The position numbers were made by a program, and so were the translations under genes. Under the pieces are notes generated by a model. It was not told where the DNA came from. It ran no database searches and saw only the letters and a program-made list of their open reading frames with translations. Shown piece after piece: positions 4,036 through 7,243 of a DNA stretch of 7,243 bases (position 1 is its first letter; each line of letters opens with the position of its first letter). The stretch is from Elusimicrobia bacterium CG08_land_8_20_14_0_20_44_26 (GTDB taxonomy: Bacteria > CG03): assembly GCA_002779055.1 (NCBI GenBank), contig PEXM01000061.1, positions 1 through 7,243 on the forward strand, read 5' to 3'.

Positions 4036-5367
4036 TCACTGTTCGATATAAATATACTTTTCGTCTATTTTTACGACCGTTCCAGTTATGCTTGAATGAA
4101 TATTCGCGCCGAGCTTCCCCTCGGGTATCGCCGCAATTAAAGACCCCTCTTTTACCTGCGCTCCCGGTATCACAACCGGTTTGGCCGGCGAACCGGTGTG
4201 CTGGAGGAGGGGTATCCTTACCCGCGGCGGCACGAAGACCTTTTCGTAAAGCGACGCGGGCCTGTCAAGAGCGGCAAGACCGAGACGGTGGATAAGGCGA
4301 AGGGCGGAAAATTTCCTCAAGTCCTTTTCGCCGTGAACTTTTAAATCCGCGTTCTGTAAAATATTTTTGAATCCTTTTTTTATCAAGCGTTCTTTTACCG
4401 ATTTAAAAACCGCTTTCGGGGAGAGTCCCTGCGGGCAGGTTATCTCGCACAGACCGCACTGCGAGCAGAGAAAACTTCCCGATGTCGTTTCATTCATTTC
4501 ATCGCAGTCAAAAAAATTCATTCTCATAATTTTGTGAGGATAAATCCTGTGGCCGAGCAAATTCCTCGGACATGTTAACGTACAATCCATACACTGGTCG
4601 CAGATTGATTTCGCGCGCCTGTTCGAAACTTGAATACTTCGTCTCTTCCCCGCTACTACGGACGAGTCGTTTGACAAAACAATAAAAGCTCCCGTCGTCT
4701 TCGTTACGACTTCATCCTCGTCCGCAATTTCGCCCATCATCGCACCGCCGTCAACAATTACATAATTTTCAAAAATCGGCTGCGCAAGTTTTACGACATC
4801 GCGGATACGCGAACCTATGGCGCACTTTACGATGATGGGTCTTTTCACTTCTCCCGTAACCGTCACATATTTTCTCGTTACGGCGAGGCCTTTATCCACC
4901 GCCTCACACACATTGATAAGGGTCGCGACATTGTCCACTATGACACCGACGGCGATAGGGATTCCGGCTTCGGGCACGATTCTGCCTGTCGCTTCATTTA
5001 CAAGAACATGCTCGTCTCCGGCCGGATAAAAATTTCCCACTTCAAAAACTTCTATTTCCGGCGGCACTTCTTTCTTCAAAGAGGCGCACGCTTCATGGTA
5101 TTTTGATTTAAGGGCAACGACGCCGCGGGAGGCGCCGGAAGAGGCCATTACCAGTTGAAGACCTCTCACAACTTCGCGGGATTTGTGCAACATAAGATAC
5201 TGGTCGGTTTTGAGAAGGGGCTCACACTCCGCGCCGTTTGCGATGACAACTTCGGCACGCCTGCCGGCGGCGGCGATTTTAACGTGCGTCGGAAAACCCG
5301 CCCCGCCGCAGCCGACGACCCCCGCGTCTCTGACTCTTTTAATTATTTCTTCTTTTGTTATTTCCAT
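4036..5367 (-). CDS. pduS: PduS-like flavin/Fe-S NADH oxidoreductase (RnfC family)
   Basis: With the ATG at 5367-5365 the protein has 443 residues, close to the roughly 450 of PduS. An upstream extension of 24 codons lies wholly inside the PPC gene and is not needed. The N-terminus has the Rnf/Nqo-type nucleotide-binding region GVVGCGGAGFPTHVK (16-30) and ANGAECEP (43-50). Two ferredoxin-like motifs follow: CDQCMDCTLTCP (C256, C259, C262, C266) and CSQCGLCEITCP (C301, C304, C307, C311), enough for two [4Fe-4S] clusters. The C-terminus (about 390-443) is the RnfC barrel-sandwich domain. In the pdu system PduS oxidises or reduces cofactors and is thought to partner PduT; the adjacent PduT-like gene supports that here. 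No strong Shine-Dalgarno sequence is seen, and the gene overlaps the PPC stop by ten bases, suggesting coupling. The family is sure; the physiological electron partner is not. Confidence 0.95.
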   Translation of the reverse strand: MEITKEEIIKRVRDAGVVGCGGAGFPTHVKIAAAGRRAEVVIANGAECEPLLKTDQYLMLHKSREVVRGLQLVMASSGASRGVVALKSKYHEACASLKKEVPPEIEVFEVGNFYPAGDEHVLVNEATGRIVPEAGIPIAVGVIVDNVATLINVCEAVDKGLAVTRKYVTVTGEVKRPIIVKCAIGSRIRDVVKLAQPIFENYVIVDGGAMMGEIADEDEVVTKTTGAFIVLSNDSSVVAGKRRSIQVSNRRAKSICDQCMDCTLTCPRNLLGHRIYPHKIMRMNFFDCDEMNETTSGSFLCSQCGLCEITCPQGLSPKAVFKSVKERLIKKGFKNILQNADLKVHGEKDLRKFSALRLIHRLGLAALDRPASLYEKVFVPPRVRIPLLQHTGSPAKPVVIPGAQVKEGSLIAAIPEGKLGANIHSSITGTVVKIDEKYIYIEQ

Positions 5368-5747
5368 AGTTTTAAACCCGTTTTTTTGTCGTATTCTCTT
5401 TTCAGTTTTTTCGCGACAGAAAAAATTCCCGCTTCGCATGCGAAAATAACGCTGTCAAAAAGATGGCCGCCCCTGACATTTCCGCGCTCGTCGGCAAAAC
5501 AAATGTGCGCGTGAACGAAAACCTCTCCGTCAATCTCCGAGATGTTTCCCGCGCAGGATGCAATTTCACAGGGTTTTGAAAATTTAATTTTCCCGTATTT
5601 TTTCTTTTTCTGGTCGTAAAAACCGAACGAAAGTTTTTTGAGAGCGCCCACGGCGTTAAACCAGCCCGAGGTGATTTTCTCTTCTTCACAAACCCTTTTT
5701 ATTTCTTCACACAGGTCCGCGCCGTAATTGAGCCGTCTTATAATCAA
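5358..5747 (-). CDS. PPC/DUF296-domain protein (PD1-like)
   Basis: A 129-residue single-domain protein of the PPC family (PF03479, often annotated as a PD1-like DNA-binding protein). The key region is GEVFVHAHICFADERGNV then RGGHLFDSVIFACEAGI. It contains H79, H81 and H95, the histidines that bind a metal in family structures; the GWFNAVGAL segment at 28-36 is also typical. PPC proteins form trimers. In plants the domain accompanies AT-hooks, but no AT-hook is present here, so DNA binding should not be assumed. The start is the TTG at 5747-5745, which overlaps the methyltransferase TGA (TTGA), with GGGAG nine bases upstream. Its stop overlaps the PduS-like gene by ten bases, which ties it to the BMC operon. 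Its role may be regulatory or enzymatic; nothing here decides. The family call is good; the start is less sure. Confidence 0.85.
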   Translation of the reverse strand: MIIRRLNYGADLCEEIKRVCEEEKITSGWFNAVGALKKLSFGFYDQKKKKYGKIKFSKPCEIASCAGNISEIDGEVFVHAHICFADERGNVRGGHLFDSVIFACEAGIFSVAKKLKREYDKKTGLKLWK

Positions 5748-7243
5748 ATTCTTACGCTCCCAAAATCATAAAGTTCTTTACCCAATTTTACGCTTATTTT
5801 TACCATCTCGGAGGCGGGAATATTAACAGCAAATTCCTGTATAATCTTTTTACTGTAAGATTTCCAGCCGTCTCTAAAATCCCTTCCGGATATTAAAACA
5901 AATTCCTCCATTTCCTTACTGTTTAATTTTTTTAATAGTTCTTCGTTATCACCGTCGTATTTAATGCAATACCCGGAGTAAAAAGTCGCCTCTTCATTAT
6001 CGGAATATATAAACTTTGGTTTTTTAGCCATCGGAGAAAATAGAATTTTTTTCCCGAAACTCGTATCCAAAGCTTGCGTTCGGCCGTATCCGTACCACGC
6101 GACAGGGTTAGGTTTACCGTTGCATCTCTTATCCAGGTAATTTTTAACCTCGCATAAATATTCATAAGCGTTGGGATATTCACCTTTTAATTCGCTCTCG
6201 GAAATAATTTTATTCTTACCAAATTCTTTTTTGTACGGGAATAAAATGTATTCTCTTATGGGTTCATCGGAAAATTTCAAACGGGATACTTTAATTATGG
6301 GTTTTACAATATTTTTTTCTATTTTTATTTTCCCTTTTAATCTGGAAAATAAATTGATATATTCACCCTCAAAATTTATAAATTTCATAATATACGCTTT
6401 ATCCGCTAAAGTCGCCAAGCCGCAATGAATGTCACAAATCTCTTTCAATTTCTTTCCGGTTTTTTTACTAAATTTATTTTTAACGGATAATTGCCAAAAT
6501 TTTTTACCGACAATTTCCTTAAAATCTATTTTTCTGGCAGTAAAACTTTTTTTTGTTTTCGCTTTTTCAAAAACAAAATTTTCATTAGTTTTTTTGCCGA
6601 AAATAGTTATAGCGCTGTAAGTGGTTGCATTCTCAAAAATTTGAATTTCGCCGTAGTTTGTTATTTTTATTAAGTTTCTGTTATCTTCAAAATACTTTCT
6701 AATAATTCGGGCGGTTTCAGTGGTAAAATAAGTGTTGGGCGTTATTAACCCGCAAACACCCATTTTCTTTAAGGCCTTTAAGCAAAATTCAAAAAAAGCA
6801 ATGTAAATATCTGTGGAACCATTAGAACAGAACTTATAATTTTGCTGAATAAATTTTCTTTGTTCTTCTTCCAAATGCTGAATCCTTATATACGGCGGAT
6901 TTCCCACTATGTAATCAAACAGCATAAACATTTCGTTTTTAAATAACGAATTAAAGTTCTCAATTTTTTTTAATGTGTCGCAACATTCAATGTTCCAAGC
7001 CACATTGATATTGCATTTTTTAACCAACTCATTTAAATTTTCTTTGCATTTTTTTATGGCTTTATCATTTATATCCCAGCCATAAAGATATGATAGATTT
7101 TCTTTTAATTCATTGGATTTGGATTCATTTATTATTCTACGCGCTGCCTCAATTAAAAATCTACCGTCACCGCAAGAAGGATCCAGCAGACATTTTTTTA
7201 AAATATTTCTCCCCTTATATCCCGTATCATTCAGTATTTTTTT
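5744..7243 (-). CDS. N6-adenine DNA methyltransferase, Eco57I/TaqI-like (5' end outside the window)
   Basis: The frame is open from the right edge to the TGA at 5746-5744, giving 499 residues of a longer protein. Residues 20-27 (LDPSCGDG) are the S-adenosylmethionine-binding motif I, YLYGWDIND is the acidic motif that follows, and NPPYIR (from residue 115; bases 6901-6890) is catalytic motif IV of adenine-N6 methylases. The C-terminal half, with KILFSPMAKKPKFIYSD and GYCIKYD, resembles the TaqI/Eco57I-type target-recognition domain. It is probably the modification part of a type II or IIG restriction system; any nuclease domain would be upstream. A TTG near 7027 is only an internal codon, since motif I lies before it. 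The gene is visibly more AT-rich than the BMC genes and uses many AAA, TTT and ATA codons, suggesting separate acquisition. It shares TTGA with the PPC gene. Confidence 0.92.
   Translation of the reverse strand, partial: KKILNDTGYKGRNILKKCLLDPSCGDGRFLIEAARRIINESKSNELKENLSYLYGWDINDKAIKKCKENLNELVKKCNINVAWNIECCDTLKKIENFNSLFKNEMFMLFDYIVGNPPYIRIQHLEEEQRKFIQQNYKFCSNGSTDIYIAFFEFCLKALKKMGVCGLITPNTYFTTETARIIRKYFEDNRNLIKITNYGEIQIFENATTYSAITIFGKKTNENFVFEKAKTKKSFTARKIDFKEIVGKKFWQLSVKNKFSKKTGKKLKEICDIHCGLATLADKAYIMKFINFEGEYINLFSRLKGKIKIEKNIVKPIIKVSRLKFSDEPIREYILFPYKKEFGKNKIISESELKGEYPNAYEYLCEVKNYLDKRCNGKPNPVAWYGYGRTQALDTSFGKKILFSPMAKKPKFIYSDNEEATFYSGYCIKYDGDNEELLKKLNSKEMEEFVLISGRDFRDGWKSYSKKIIQEFAVNIPASEMVKISVKLGKELYDFGSVRI

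Noticed and set aside
5368..5439. A 24-codon N-terminal extension of the PduS-like protein
   Set aside because: It lies wholly within the PPC gene, has no family similarity, and the ATG at 5367 gives the normal PduS length.
7025..7027. TTG at 7027 as the start of the methyltransferase
   Set aside because: The frame continues without a stop to the window edge and the upstream part contains motif I (DPSCGDG), so the TTG is internal.

Overview
The window is the core of a bacterial microcompartment (BMC) operon, entirely on the minus strand, with a DNA methyltransferase gene upstream of it. Shell proteins of all three types (BMC-H, BMC-T, BMC-P) sit beside a deoxyribose-phosphate-aldolase-like enzyme carrying an encapsulation-type N-terminus, two RpiB/LacAB-family isomerases, and a PduS-type flavin/Fe-S oxidoreductase. 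DeoC plus RpiB is the hallmark of the loci called SPU (sugar phosphate utilizing) in BMC surveys, which are known mostly from uncultivated anaerobic bacteria. The lineage cannot be fixed from this sequence. Palindromic intergenic repeats, a mid-GC operon and oxygen-sensitive-type Fe-S proteins fit an environmental anaerobe.

Layout in transcription order (right to left): 7243-5744, 3' part of an AT-rich N6-adenine methyltransferase; 5747-5358, a small PPC/DUF296 protein; 5367-4036, PduS-like; 4014-3466, PduT-like BMC-T with the Fe-S pore cysteine; 3351-2902 and 2899-2435, two RpiB paralogues; 2453-2154, BMC-P 1; about 2150-1915, a hairpin-repeat block; 1888-1607, BMC-P 2; 1596-565, DeoC; 560-504, a perfect inverted repeat; 484-203, BMC-H; 184-1, the start of an unidentified gene that leaves the window. 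Genes overlap or are spaced by a few bases except where repeats intervene, so one transcript is likely. I see no credible plus-strand gene, RNA gene or CRISPR array.

Working model (inference): the lumen holds DeoC, which would release volatile acetaldehyde, and the RpiB pair. The shell is one BMC-H, one BMC-T and two different BMC-P vertex proteins. PduS and the BMC-T would pass electrons across the shell. No aldehyde or alcohol dehydrogenase, phosphotransacylase or kinase lies in the window, so the redox partner must be outside it.

The most notable observation is that the two RpiB copies have complementary losses of key active-site residues, in the pattern I recall for LacA and LacB. This suggests an obligate heteromeric isomerase rather than two redundant enzymes.
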